DNA of 64,000 nt from Phycisphaerales bacterium (lineage in GTDB: Bacteria > Planctomycetota > Phycisphaerae > Phycisphaerales > SM1A02): contig JASMLG010000073.1 of NCBI GenBank assembly GCA_030748805.1, positions 33,982 to 97,981 on the forward strand, written 5' to 3'. The position numbers and the translations under genes were made by a program. Position 1 is the stretch's first letter; every line of letters starts with the position of its first letter. Below, in pieces: positions 34,027-43,105 of this stretch. The notes beneath the pieces were generated by a model. That model was given only the letters and a program-made list of their open reading frames with translations. It made no database searches and was not told where the DNA came from.

Positions 34027-35580
34027 ATGACAGACGAGAGACACAGGCAATCAGGTATTATTGAAACGCTACAATCGTTGGTAGTTGCTTTTGCGCTTGC
34101 TATGGTGTTCCGAGGTTTCGTGGTTGAGGGGTTTGTCATTCCTACCGGATCAATGGCTCCAACCCTTCTGGGGCAGCATCTTCTAATGCACAGCGACCAA
34201 ACAGGAGAAGATTTTCCAGTCGGCTTTGATATTAGTCGATCGGTATCTCCAGAAAGATTTTCTGATCCATTACTTGGGCGTTCAGTACCGCTTTCGATTA
34301 GTGAAGCTAAGAAAATACAACCTCGGGGCGGTGACAGGGTTCTAGTGCTAAAAACGCTATTTCCGTTTTTTGAACCCGAGAGATTTGACGTAGTTGTTTT
34401 TAAAAACCCAACTGATACTCAGGGGGCATCTGCAAACTACATCAAACGGCTCATTGGTCTTCCAGGGGAGACGCTTTGGATTGCTGATGGTGATATTTTT
34501 ACAAAAAAGGGAAACACACCATTTCTTATTCAGCGCAAACCAGAACATATACAACGTTCATTATGGAGACCAGTGTCTAATAGTGACGCTGTTCCCACAG
34601 ATGCTCTTGCGTTGACTCGTCCTTGGAGAGGACCACCTTGGAGAGGGAGACCAAGCAGCGCTTGGTCTTTTGAAAATAGAACTTGGAGTTGCAAAACCCC
34701 CACTCCAAGTTCTCTTGAATGGGATCTAAACAGGATGTTAATTGACGATTGGCTTCCGTATAACATGCTAATGCCAACTTTGAGAAACGAACCAATGTCA
34801 GATGTTCGCGTGTCTGCAACAATTATTCCAGAAACCCTAAATTTGGTAGCTGATTTTTCTCTCGAAGCATTAGGTCACAACTTTATTTGGTCTCTTGAAA
34901 GCGGAGTTGTTTCATTGTCGATGTATACCAAGAATGGCGAGGAGGTTTCAAGCGTTGAATCAAACTACGAATTGTTTGAAGCGAATATGCCTACCAGAGT
35001 AGAGTTTTGGCATGTTGATCAAATGATGTCGCTATATATAAACGGTGAGAGGGTTATCGAACTTCTGTATGATTTCGGCCCAGAGAAACGTCTCCGATTA
35101 GCCACCGGTTCTGACCAGTCGGTACTAATCGAAGACATTGCAGGTCGTGGTGGAAAACAACCCAAGTTATCGTGGCACTTTGAAGGTTCCCCGCTGTCGA
35201 TAAAGCGCCTTGATGTAGACCATGACCTCTATTATAGAAGTTCTCGGCTTCCATCAAGAGCAACAAAAAATCCAACCAAAGAAGGTAACGAAAAACTTGT
35301 AGAAGTGGGATCACCTGCTTTCGGTACACACCCAGACAAACTGGCTGTTTTGGGTGAAGATCAATTTTTAATGGCTGGCGACAATAGTGCGTACTCCTTA
35401 GATGGTCGGCTATGGGGTAATCCCGATTTGTTTGTTGCAACACAAATTGACGATACCCCGTTTGTTGTGAATAGAGACTTGTTAATTGGTAAGGCGTGGA
35501 GTGTGTATTGGCCTTCGGGATATCGCTTAGGATTTGCACCGATTATTCCTGACTTTGGTCGTATTCGCTTTATCAGGTAA
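34027..35580 (+). CDS. lepB: Signal peptidase I with a large inserted domain
   Basis: A 517-aa S26 peptidase, about twice the usual length for the catalytic core. After a membrane anchor (about 14-33) come box B PTGSMAPTL with the nucleophile Ser42, and box D NYIKRLIGLPGE with general base Lys140. Box E (MAGDNSAYSLDGRLWG) appears only at about residue 449. The ~270 residues between (about 170-440) include a beta-rich, lectin-like segment (VADFSLEALGHNFIWSL, VEFWHVDQMMSLYINGERV). The catalytic dyad is intact, so it probably cleaves signal peptides in the periplasm. Confidence 0.9.
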   Translation: MTDERHRQSGIIETLQSLVVAFALAMVFRGFVVEGFVIPTGSMAPTLLGQHLLMHSDQTGEDFPVGFDISRSVSPERFSDPLLGRSVPLSISEAKKIQPRGGDRVLVLKTLFPFFEPERFDVVVFKNPTDTQGASANYIKRLIGLPGETLWIADGDIFTKKGNTPFLIQRKPEHIQRSLWRPVSNSDAVPTDALALTRPWRGPPWRGRPSSAWSFENRTWSCKTPTPSSLEWDLNRMLIDDWLPYNMLMPTLRNEPMSDVRVSATIIPETLNLVADFSLEALGHNFIWSLESGVVSLSMYTKNGEEVSSVESNYELFEANMPTRVEFWHVDQMMSLYINGERVIELLYDFGPEKRLRLATGSDQSVLIEDIAGRGGKQPKLSWHFEGSPLSIKRLDVDHDLYYRSSRLPSRATKNPTKEGNEKLVEVGSPAFGTHPDKLAVLGEDQFLMAGDNSAYSLDGRLWGNPDLFVATQIDDTPFVVNRDLLIGKAWSVYWPSGYRLGFAPIIPDFGRIRFIR

Positions 35581-35678
35581 ACCAGTTACTCGGTTGTGCG
35601 ACCCACCTAATCGATACATATCAACCAAACAATCATACTTAGATTCAGAATTAACTTTCGATGGTCGAATTTGCAACC

Positions 35679-36704
35679 ATGGGATTATTGAATTGGTTGA
35701 CTCGTAATATGTCTCCTCATCCTATCGCAATCCATCTTGGCAGCGATGTGATTAGGATGATGCAAATTGGGTGTTCAAAAAGGAATGTTCTTCATAATGC
35801 AATGGAAGTTGCATCAGGAGATTATGGTGGGATTTCCGAAGCGCTTTCGTCATTCAAGGGTAAAGGGTGTGTGGCAAGCATATCTTCAGAGGACGTTCTT
35901 GTTCAACATATTCGTGTTCCAATTGATATAGATGAAAAGCAAATCATAGAACAATTGGTAACGCACGACAAAAGGTGGGGTGATGCAGAATTGCGAAAGG
36001 TGTGTGTTACAACGACCGGCGGTTCTGCAAAAGCACTTCACGAAATACTCTGCGTTGGGATTCAGCGGGTTATTAGCAAAGAGATTGTTGATGAACTAGA
36101 AGCTATTGGTCTGAAAGTAGTTGCTGTTACGGTTCCTCTTTACGCATCTATTCGTGCGTTTGATAAGTTATATCGAAGGGACGGTGATGGGAAAATGACT
36201 TCAATGTTAATAGATATGGACGATTCGTCATCAATAGTGATGATTGCCCATGGTGCAAATTGTGTGTTTGCTCATCGACTGGATACGGAATACGTAACAC
36301 CAAACCTAGAATTACTACCACGTCTCGAAGTTGCTCCATCACTTATTGAAATTGCCAACACTCCCTGTACGAATTTGGAGAGAAGGACAGAAAGCAATCC
36401 GCGCGGTTTATGTGGTGTTAATGAAACTAATGGGCAGGTTGAGTCCGAGTTTACTTCTGAATTAGAAAAATGTCTTAGACATCATGATGCGCTTTTCCCC
36501 AACCGAGCGGTTGAACGAGTTATTTTTACTGGTCGCGGTGCCAATGACAATGATTATTGCGGCGCTGTTGCATCTCAACTTGAACTTCAGGGTTACATTG
36601 CAGATCCATCGGCTTGGATAGAAAGTGATTGTTCTATTGCAAGTGGTCCATCTTGGACAACTGCTGCTGGTATGTGCATGCGATATTCGGAACTTGCTGC
36701 ATGA
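35679..36704 (+). CDS. pilM: Type IV pilus assembly protein PilM-like (actin-fold ATPase)
   Basis: A 341-aa protein of the FtsA/PilM actin-like group. It begins MGLLNWL, like the conserved N-terminal peptide PilM uses to bind PilN, then AIHLGSDVIRMMQI (phosphate 1-like), VQHIRVPID.DEKQIIEQLV, SMLIDMDDSSSIVMI (phosphate 2-like) and RVIFTGRGAND (adenosine-like). The in-frame ATG at 35661 is an alternative start. It overlaps pilN (ATGA) and heads a five-gene operon of inner-membrane alignment proteins and ATPase. Confidence 0.8.
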   Translation: MGLLNWLTRNMSPHPIAIHLGSDVIRMMQIGCSKRNVLHNAMEVASGDYGGISEALSSFKGKGCVASISSEDVLVQHIRVPIDIDEKQIIEQLVTHDKRWGDAELRKVCVTTTGGSAKALHEILCVGIQRVISKEIVDELEAIGLKVVAVTVPLYASIRAFDKLYRRDGDGKMTSMLIDMDDSSSIVMIAHGANCVFAHRLDTEYVTPNLELLPRLEVAPSLIEIANTPCTNLERRTESNPRGLCGVNETNGQVESEFTSELEKCLRHHDALFPNRAVERVIFTGRGANDNDYCGAVASQLELQGYIADPSAWIESDCSIASGPSWTTAAGMCMRYSELAA

Positions 36705-37303
36705 AACATCCATTTGACGACTTTATGCCTCAGTCCTGGCACAATCAACGTGCTGATCGAAGAGTAATTCGAATTGGTGTAATTCTTGTTGCAGTTGTTT
36801 CAATTGCTACTGCAGCAGCATTTGCCACAACTTTAACCGGCTGGAGATCGATTCTAAAAGATATGGGTAGTGTTAATGCCCATTGGGATGAAGCAAAAAC
36901 AAGGGTTAACTCTTATGTACATGTGCAAAAAGAAATAAAAGATGCAATCGAAGAAGTAAATGTAATCGAACAACTTACTGATGGAATACCCAGATCAATA
37001 CTATTGTGGGAATTGACCCAACAACTTCCTGAACAAACGTATTTAGAAGATGTTCGGTTAGAAACAAGAAGGCTAGTAACTGAAAATGAAGAAATTGTTC
37101 GTACAGAAACAATTACACTTTTAGGCATTGCGCCAAACGATTCAAGTATTACTGCATACATAGATCAACTGTCAACATCATCTTGTTTTACAGACATTTC
37201 TATCTTATATGCACAACTTGATTCGAATGGTATTAATAGAAACTTCTCAATTCAAATGAAGGTTGTTTCGCTAGAACAACTTGCATTAGGGACAATCGAA
37301 TGA
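36701..37303 (+). CDS. pilN: PilN-like inner-membrane assembly protein
   Basis: A 200-aa bitopic protein: a short cytoplasmic N-terminus (MKHPFDDFMPQSWHNQRADRR), one membrane helix (about 25-47), a coiled-coil segment and a small periplasmic ferredoxin-like domain (LPEQTYLEDVRLETRRL..ITLLGIAPNDSSITAYIDQLS split). This layout is that of PilN, with an Leu-Pro-x-x-x-x-L-x-x-hydrophobic motif typical of the family. Starts and ends by ATGA-type overlaps with its neighbours, which implies tightly coupled expression. Confidence 0.78.
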   Translation: MKHPFDDFMPQSWHNQRADRRVIRIGVILVAVVSIATAAAFATTLTGWRSILKDMGSVNAHWDEAKTRVNSYVHVQKEIKDAIEEVNVIEQLTDGIPRSILLWELTQQLPEQTYLEDVRLETRRLVTENEEIVRTETITLLGIAPNDSSITAYIDQLSTSSCFTDISILYAQLDSNGINRNFSIQMKVVSLEQLALGTIE

Positions 37304-37833
37304 ATATACCAAGTCGCTATCTTGCATTAATAGCATTGCTTGTTTCGGTTCCCGTTTCTGCTTGGGCGATTGCGTATCGCCCTATGAATAACGCGGTTCA
37401 TTCAGCATCAACTGAGATACGAGATAGAACCATTAAACTTACTAATTACAACAAAGTTAACTCTCAATATCGCAAAATGAAAAGTATTTCGACTGCACTT
37501 GAAAAAGTTAAGGTTGATGTTTTGGATAGAATTCCAACCGAACACAAAGCGGACCAGTGGCTGGAATCAGCGTCAGATGCGGCCTTTGATTTGGGATTGC
37601 TGGTTCAGTCAGTTACAACTTCTGGCAATCGGTCTGATGGTGAATATCAAATCCTTCCTGTCGACATGAATGTAAGTGGTGATTACCCAAGCATATATAA
37701 GTTAATTCAACACCTAGAGAGAATGAATCGTGTTACTAGGATTGAGCGAATGTCATTGCATAGAGAAAGTGAAGAAATTGTTGAAGCCCGTTTGATTGTC
37801 CATCTAATTTTTGGAAGGGGGCAAAAAGAATGA
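37300..37833 (+). CDS. pilO: PilO-like inner-membrane assembly protein
   Basis: A 177-aa bitopic protein: membrane helix about 6-25, coiled coil (SQYRKMKSISTALEKVKVDVLDRIPTE split) and a periplasmic domain with VSGDYPSIYKLIQHLERMNRVTRIERMSL (split), the PilO-type G/DY..I..FL..LE.L.R block. It would dimerise with PilN and align the pilus machine. Overlaps pilN and the next gene by 4 nt each. Confidence 0.8.
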   Translation: MNIPSRYLALIALLVSVPVSAWAIAYRPMNNAVHSASTEIRDRTIKLTNYNKVNSQYRKMKSISTALEKVKVDVLDRIPTEHKADQWLESASDAAFDLGLLVQSVTTSGNRSDGEYQILPVDMNVSGDYPSIYKLIQHLERMNRVTRIERMSLHRESEEIVEARLIVHLIFGRGQKE

Positions 37834-38444
37834 TAGAAAAACTCAATCGACTTATTCAAAAATATGATGCTGCTACTATTTTTGTTAGTGCGGCGACAGT
37901 TGTAGTGATAATTGAACTTTCGTTGATGAGATTATTGGTTCCACAGGCATCTTCAGCAGAGGAAATTGATTCAGGTTTGCTTATGGATCAAGTTTTCAAT
38001 ATTGAAAATGTAGTGCAAACTACCGAGCAAATAGAATCATGGGAGGATTACTCATTACAACTTGTTTCTCGATTGTCTAACGCATCCCCTAGTTGGCAAA
38101 AAGAACTTATTGTGATGAATAGTTTTGGGCAAAATGAAGTAGATCAAGAAGTCAAACAGGAAATTGTTGACTACAAACAAGAACAAATGGCTGCTGCAGA
38201 CTACGCCGCTAACCAACTCTATCTGCAATCTGTTATGACAGGGAAAACTCCGTTAGCAAATATCAATGGAAAAATATACAGAATTGGTGATGACATACTA
38301 ATAAGGGGTGGAGAAATAACCATGAGAATTGTAAGCATGGGTTCAGATTTTGCTGTGATGGAACTTGCGGAAAATGCAGATATTCAGAGAACGATTTATT
38401 TAGCTCGTAACCCAAAAATGACATCAGGATTAAGTTCGCAGTGA
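37830..38444 (+). CDS. Possible PilP-like periplasmic component of the pilus operon
   Basis: A 204-aa protein with one N-terminal membrane helix (about 15-34) and a periplasmic part. The C-terminal ~45 residues (INGKIYRIGDDILIRGGEITMRIVSMGSDFAVMELA, split) form short beta strands like the HR/PilP or GspC domain. No lipobox is visible. Position after pilO and before pilB is that of pilP in classical operons, but the sequence match is weak. Could instead be a lineage-specific connector. Confidence 0.5.
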   Translation: MIEKLNRLIQKYDAATIFVSAATVVVIIELSLMRLLVPQASSAEEIDSGLLMDQVFNIENVVQTTEQIESWEDYSLQLVSRLSNASPSWQKELIVMNSFGQNEVDQEVKQEIVDYKQEQMAAADYAANQLYLQSVMTGKTPLANINGKIYRIGDDILIRGGEITMRIVSMGSDFAVMELAENADIQRTIYLARNPKMTSGLSSQ

Positions 38445-40159
38445 AATCACTAAAAACAAACATCTCTAAACCAACTGAAACTCATGCCCAAAAACTTCTC
38501 TTTTTGCTCCAAGAACGAGAATGTATAGATGAAGAGGGAATGAAGTTAGTTTCTCGATTACAAAGGAAATCAAGATTTAGGCCAATCACACTAATTCTTC
38601 AGGACGCCGGTGTTGATGAAGAAGCAATTCAAAGAGCGGTAGCAGATGTTTCAAAACTTCTTTTTTCACGCATAGAAAAGACGGACGTCATTGAAGAACT
38701 TGTTGATAAATTAGGGCTAGGATGGTGTAAGGACCACAGCGTGCTCCCTGTAAGCATAGACGGGAAAACTTATATTGCTTCTAAATCGGTTGATGAGTTG
38801 TTCTTGACAAATGATATTAGAGCGATAGCCGGAAGTTCTGTAGGACAAATGTTAGCAACTGCAAGAGATATTCAAACAATTATTAATCAACTTAATGCAA
38901 AAGTTGAATCAACGAATAAACCAAGTTGCCAAGATGACGAAGCCGATTTTTTTGCCGATGGCGATACCGCAGCAGAGGCAATTGATTTGGAAGAAACAGC
39001 CGCAGATGCGGACTCATCTCCAGTTGTTCGTTTAGTAGGCGAGATGATTACAAATGCTGTCAGAGAAGATGCTTCTGATATTCATTTTGAAGCAGGCACA
39101 GATTGTTCTCATATCAGATTTCGCATTGATGGAGTGTTGCACGATTTAATGGAATCACCAAAACGTCTTCATGGCGGCATAGTAAGTAGGATTAAGATTC
39201 TTTCAAATCTAGATATAGCCGAGCGTCGCTTACCACAAGACGGACGTATAAGAGCGACCGTTCTTGGCAGATCAATTGATCTAAGGGTATCAACCGTACC
39301 TACCCCGAAGGGAGAAAAGGTTGTAATGCGTTTATTAGACAATCGCAATATACGTATCGGTCTTGATGAACTTGGTTTTAGAAATGAGGCACTTGATTTA
39401 TGGAAACACGAAATTGAGTCACCACATGGAATTATTTTGGTTACTGGGCCAACTGGCTGCGGCAAAACTACAACTCTTTATTCCTCATTACAAGAAATGG
39501 ATCGTAAGCGTTTAAACATTTCAACAGTAGAAGACCCAGTTGAATATGAACTTGCTGGAATTACACAAATACAAGTACATGACAAAATAGATATGACCTT
39601 TTCCAGAGCTCTGCGTGCTTTGCTTAGACAAGATCCAGATGTAGTACTTCTTGGTGAAATTCGTGATATGGATACAGCTAATGTCGCAATCCAAGCAGCA
39701 ATGACGGGGCACTTAGTTTTATCAACACTTCACACAAACGATGCTCCAAGTTCCTTGACCCGCCTAATCAATATTGGAATAGAACCGTTTCTTGTGGCTT
39801 CTGCAGTAAACGGGGTGTTGGCACAACGGCTCGCACGAAGGGTTTGCAAAAAGTGTGTAGAGTTTAAAAAACCAACTAAAAAAGAAATGCAATTATTGGA
39901 TGGGCATGAATACACCAAGATTCCTTATGCAGCAGGGTGTTCGGTTTGTCGAGGTAGTGGATATAACGGACGAATTGGTATTTATGAGTTGCTTGTTATG
40001 GATGATGAACTTAGAGATGCAATCGCAAGCAATCCAACGATTACATCGTTTCGTAATCTAGCAATTGAACGTGGAATGCAAATCCTTCGACACGATGGCT
40101 TTGCCAAAGTTGCCGCTGGTTTAACCACAATTGAAGAAATTTTGCGTTTAACACCGTGA
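38441..40159 (+). CDS. pilB: Type IV pilus/type II secretion assembly ATPase PilB/GspE
   Basis: A 572-aa traffic ATPase. The N-terminus resembles the MshEN/GspE-N domain (residues about 20-150), an acidic linker follows, and the ATPase core has VRLVGEMITNAVREDASDIHFE split, Walker A GPTGCGKTT, Asp box ISTVEDPVEYEL, Walker B DPDVVLLGEIRDMDTA and His box TGHLVLSTLHTND. A tetracysteine zinc site is present (CKKC and CSVC, about 35 residues apart), as in extension ATPases. GTG start overlaps the previous stop. pilC, pilT and a secretin are not in the window. Confidence 0.95.
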   Translation: MKSLKTNISKPTETHAQKLLFLLQERECIDEEGMKLVSRLQRKSRFRPITLILQDAGVDEEAIQRAVADVSKLLFSRIEKTDVIEELVDKLGLGWCKDHSVLPVSIDGKTYIASKSVDELFLTNDIRAIAGSSVGQMLATARDIQTIINQLNAKVESTNKPSCQDDEADFFADGDTAAEAIDLEETAADADSSPVVRLVGEMITNAVREDASDIHFEAGTDCSHIRFRIDGVLHDLMESPKRLHGGIVSRIKILSNLDIAERRLPQDGRIRATVLGRSIDLRVSTVPTPKGEKVVMRLLDNRNIRIGLDELGFRNEALDLWKHEIESPHGIILVTGPTGCGKTTTLYSSLQEMDRKRLNISTVEDPVEYELAGITQIQVHDKIDMTFSRALRALLRQDPDVVLLGEIRDMDTANVAIQAAMTGHLVLSTLHTNDAPSSLTRLINIGIEPFLVASAVNGVLAQRLARRVCKKCVEFKKPTKKEMQLLDGHEYTKIPYAAGCSVCRGSGYNGRIGIYELLVMDDELRDAIASNPTITSFRNLAIERGMQILRHDGFAKVAAGLTTIEEILRLTP

Positions 40160-40208
40160 TGGTAAACCTTAGCTTGGATAGCCAAGCTGAAGCACTTATC
40201 ATTACGTT

Positions 40209-40745
40209 TTAGAAAAATGCTGTTATCAGTAAAACACAAAAGCAAATAGCAGCAACACCTGTCTTACCTATGATTCCCATTACTCGACCTATTGCAGCAC
40301 CGGTTGCTGATTTTGCAAGTTCGCCAGTTGTGCCTTTTTCTTTATGACTAAGTTCTCCAACAAGCGCTCCGCAAAATGCTCCAATAATGGCACCAATAAG
40401 AGTTCCAATTAAGGGTAATGGAATAAAGAAAGTGCCACCAAACGCGCCAATCAAGCTTCCAAGGATTGCGCCAACCATTCCGCGTTTTGTTCCACCTCCT
40501 GCTTTTGCGCCTAGCCCAGCTGCTGCGGTCTCGATAATCTCTCCACAAACAGCCAGCCCAAGGACTATACCGATTGTTACCCAACCCCAAATCGGTGAAT
40601 CACTCCAGAGCGGATTGCACAATGTAATTGCAAGTGCACCTGCGACCATCAACCAAGTTCCTGGCAAACCAACAAGCGTAATAAGTACACACACAAAGGC
40701 GTACGTTGCAAAAAACACCAGTATTACAATTGAAATCCAGTCCAT
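40209..40745 (-). CDS. DUF456 family membrane protein
   Basis: A 178-aa integral membrane protein with Gly/Ala-rich helices: an N-terminal span (ISIVILVFFATYAFVCVLI), LVGLPGTWLMVAGALA, GIVLGLAVCGEIIETAAAGLGAKAGGGTKRG (split), then a Gly-zipper-like stretch GAILGSLIGAFGG..PLIGTLIGAIIGAFCGALVGEL. These are DUF456 hallmarks; function is not known. Convergent with pilB across a 49-nt gap containing an AGCTTGG/CCAAGCT hairpin (40171-40188) without a T-tract. Confidence 0.8.
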   Translation of the reverse strand: MDWISIVILVFFATYAFVCVLITLVGLPGTWLMVAGALAITLCNPLWSDSPIWGWVTIGIVLGLAVCGEIIETAAAGLGAKAGGGTKRGMVGAILGSLIGAFGGTFFIPLPLIGTLIGAIIGAFCGALVGELSHKEKGTTGELAKSATGAAIGRVMGIIGKTGVAAICFCVLLITAFF

Positions 40746-40756
40746 AGTTTACTCAC

Positions 40757-42487
40757 TTGCTTATTGGGAAACACTCTGTCATCATGTTATACATGGTACT
40801 TGCAACAATTCTTCAATGTGCAATTGTTTGTACAACGAACGCTGCACCGAATGCAGCAGAAGAATGGCGAGCGCTATTTCAAGATATGGAATTCCTACAT
40901 CACCAAGATGTAACGATCGACGGTGTTGAATATCCTTGGGATTATTTTAACGAATGGACTCCCGAAACTCAATCTAGATATGAAAAACTTGTTCCACTTG
41001 TTCAGAGGGCTCAAGAGATTGCTTCGATGGAACACTGTGATTGGGAACTTCATTACGACCTGGGATATGACATGACGATGCCACACATGTCGCAATTACG
41101 TGATGTGCAACGACTGCTTCGATTCTCAATGCTTGGCGAGGCCGAAAACGGAAATACCCACGCTGCAATTGATAGTATGAATTCACTGTTAGGCGTGACT
41201 GCACATCATAATACGACGGATATACTGATTGGTTCGCTCGTCACAGCAAGTTCATTTGCAATGGCTTCTGATACAGAAGAACTTATAAATGTAGCGTCCG
41301 ATGTATCTCAACTTGATGCTGTGTTAGAAACAGTGAACACATTTGATTCTTTCGATCCATTTGGAATTCGAGCAAGTATTGGCAAAGAGCGCGACATGGT
41401 GATGAATTGGTTGGGTAATTCCGAAGATCCAAACTTTGGACTTATCAGCGACATCATGCAAAAGGAAGTGGATGTTTCTTCGTGGGACATGCAAGCGGAA
41501 ATCGAAAACTATTCTAAAACAATGACAAAAATGGAAGCTATTTTTCAAATGACTGACGAGGACGAAGCGATACTTGCAGTAAAGGCGCTCGAGAAAGAAG
41601 TGGGAGAACTGGGCAACTTGACATTCGAGCTTATAAGCCCGCTAAGTAAACTTCTTGAGACAGCATTCCAAGCGAGCCGCGACGTGCAAGAGTTTAAGGA
41701 ATTGATTCAACTAAAAATTGAAACCTTACGTTCAAACTCCTCTGCATATTTTTTAAAGGCAGCCAAGGCGTACGATTCAATTGATGTAATGGCAAGGGAA
41801 GAAGCGCTTGCAAGTGGTGCCGTTGAAATTATTGAAGAACCCATTGCGCTAGCGCAAAAAGCAGTCATTATGGAGCCAACAGCCATTACGCTTTCCGATT
41901 TGCCCACAACGCCAAGTTGGCTTGCTCCTATATATTCACTCTCAATAGATTTAGTTGAAATGGGTGGAGTAGAGGATGTTGCCCTTGCCCTACAAATTGC
42001 AGGACATCTGTCGCAGCAAAATCGCCTTGCGTCTTCGTTTGCTGCAGCAAGCATTGTGCAACAAGTAATGAAAACACTTAATCAAGAATACTCCAAAGAG
42101 GATTCAGAACTTCTACTTCAAGCAACTAAAAATATACCATCTTCGGACGCGTTTATGTTAGTTTCTTCAACTAAGAGTGACAAAAACAGGTTGCGAAAAA
42201 TGCTTGATGCAGATGACGAGTGGAACCCAACGATGGAAGCAGTTCTAGCTTCTTGTATGACACTAAGAAAAGTAGATGGCGTGTTTGATTCTTGGCCACG
42301 CCTCGTGGAAGCACTGGGTGTACCAGATGACAATTCAATAGTACTCGCTGGGTTGACCGAAAATATACCAGATGCATTATTACTAGCGGATTTGGATTTG
42401 CATGAAAATTATAGAACGCTGCAACAACAAGCAAAGACGTTGCCGCTAGCATTAAGAAAAAAACTTAGTTTCCCCAAAGTGCGTTAA
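40757..42487 (+). CDS. Secreted helical protein of unknown function
   Basis: A 576-aa protein beginning with a signal peptide (MLIGKHSVIMLYMVLATILQ..CTTNAA|PNA). Start TTG 40757 gives a positively charged n-region; ATG 40784 is the alternative and would leave an uncharged one. The mature part is acidic, nearly all alpha-helical, with repeated Leu/Ala heptad-like segments (for example ALEKEVGELGNLTFELISPLSKLLET split), and no recognised motif. The layout (tens of residues per helix pair) resembles planctomycete secreted proteins annotated only as hypothetical. Its 3' end overlaps mqnB tail-to-tail by 23 nt. Confidence 0.65.
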   Translation: MLIGKHSVIMLYMVLATILQCAIVCTTNAAPNAAEEWRALFQDMEFLHHQDVTIDGVEYPWDYFNEWTPETQSRYEKLVPLVQRAQEIASMEHCDWELHYDLGYDMTMPHMSQLRDVQRLLRFSMLGEAENGNTHAAIDSMNSLLGVTAHHNTTDILIGSLVTASSFAMASDTEELINVASDVSQLDAVLETVNTFDSFDPFGIRASIGKERDMVMNWLGNSEDPNFGLISDIMQKEVDVSSWDMQAEIENYSKTMTKMEAIFQMTDEDEAILAVKALEKEVGELGNLTFELISPLSKLLETAFQASRDVQEFKELIQLKIETLRSNSSAYFLKAAKAYDSIDVMAREEALASGAVEIIEEPIALAQKAVIMEPTAITLSDLPTTPSWLAPIYSLSIDLVEMGGVEDVALALQIAGHLSQQNRLASSFAAASIVQQVMKTLNQEYSKEDSELLLQATKNIPSSDAFMLVSSTKSDKNRLRKMLDADDEWNPTMEAVLASCMTLRKVDGVFDSWPRLVEALGVPDDNSIVLAGLTENIPDALLLADLDLHENYRTLQQQAKTLPLALRKKLSFPKVR

Positions 42488-43103
42488 TAGAATCGTTAAC
42501 CGATTTACCAAGGTTGTCGAGTGAGAGTTTAATGTCCCACTCTTGGTTATTACGGTCACCGGTTGTGTTTGAAATTGCGCGAATCTCTATGGCAGGTGCG
42601 TTTAAACGGTTTGCTGCATGAACTACTGCTGCACCCTCCATTGCTTCGCAGACGCAACCAGTCCGTTTTTGCACAAGTTGTGCGTGTTCATTTGTTCCGC
42701 TACAAGTTGCGACTGTTGCAATTGGCGCGAGAGTTCCGACCTCGCTTAATTGTTTCAACATCCAAGAGTCCACAGGAATATCATTACCAGCAAAATTTCC
42801 AAGAGAGAATCCCATTTCTTCAATGTTTTGAAATCCATCAGGAGTAAGTAAACCTTCTTCAAAATACACGCACTTGTTCGCTACAACAATATCGCCTATT
42901 GATAGGTTGCTTTCTGGCAATGCACCTGCAAGACCCGCATTGATAATCCACCGAAATGGACCATCTGAAAGAACCGCAGCAGTGGTTGCAGCCGCAGCGT
43001 TTGTTTTGCCTATTCCACCCGCAACTACGAAGGTTCCACTTGGTCTGCCAATGGCATTTGCTTCAGCTTGTACTGCTGTAATAATAAGAATCCTGCGTGC
43101 CAT
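42465..43103 (-). CDS. mqnB: Futalosine hydrolase (nucleoside phosphorylase fold)
   Basis: A 212-aa enzyme that removes the base from futalosine in the alternative menaquinone pathway. The family fold is shown by GGIGKTNAAAATTA, INAGLAGALPESNLSIGDIVV split and the purine/catalytic block EAMEGAAVVHAAN. The C-terminal EIRAISNTTGDRNNQEWDI is characteristic of MqnB rather than MTA/SAH nucleosidase. It lies 2 nt after hisS. Other mqn genes are not in this window. The closest alternative is an MTA/SAH nucleosidase. Confidence 0.85.
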   Translation of the reverse strand: MARRILIITAVQAEANAIGRPSGTFVVAGGIGKTNAAAATTAAVLSDGPFRWIINAGLAGALPESNLSIGDIVVANKCVYFEEGLLTPDGFQNIEEMGFSLGNFAGNDIPVDSWMLKQLSEVGTLAPIATVATCSGTNEHAQLVQKRTGCVCEAMEGAAVVHAANRLNAPAIEIRAISNTTGDRNNQEWDIKLSLDNLGKSVNDSINALWGN

Positions 43104-43105
43104 CG

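Noticed and set aside
40171..40188. Bidirectional terminator between pilB and the DUF456 gene
   Set aside because: A 7-bp AGCTTGG/CCAAGCT hairpin exists but has no T-tract on either side, so it cannot be called.
40387..40929. A 180-codon plus-strand ORF across the DUF456 gene
   Set aside because: Antisense to a membrane protein with clear helices; low-complexity Pro/Ile translation is the usual mirror of Gly-rich helices.
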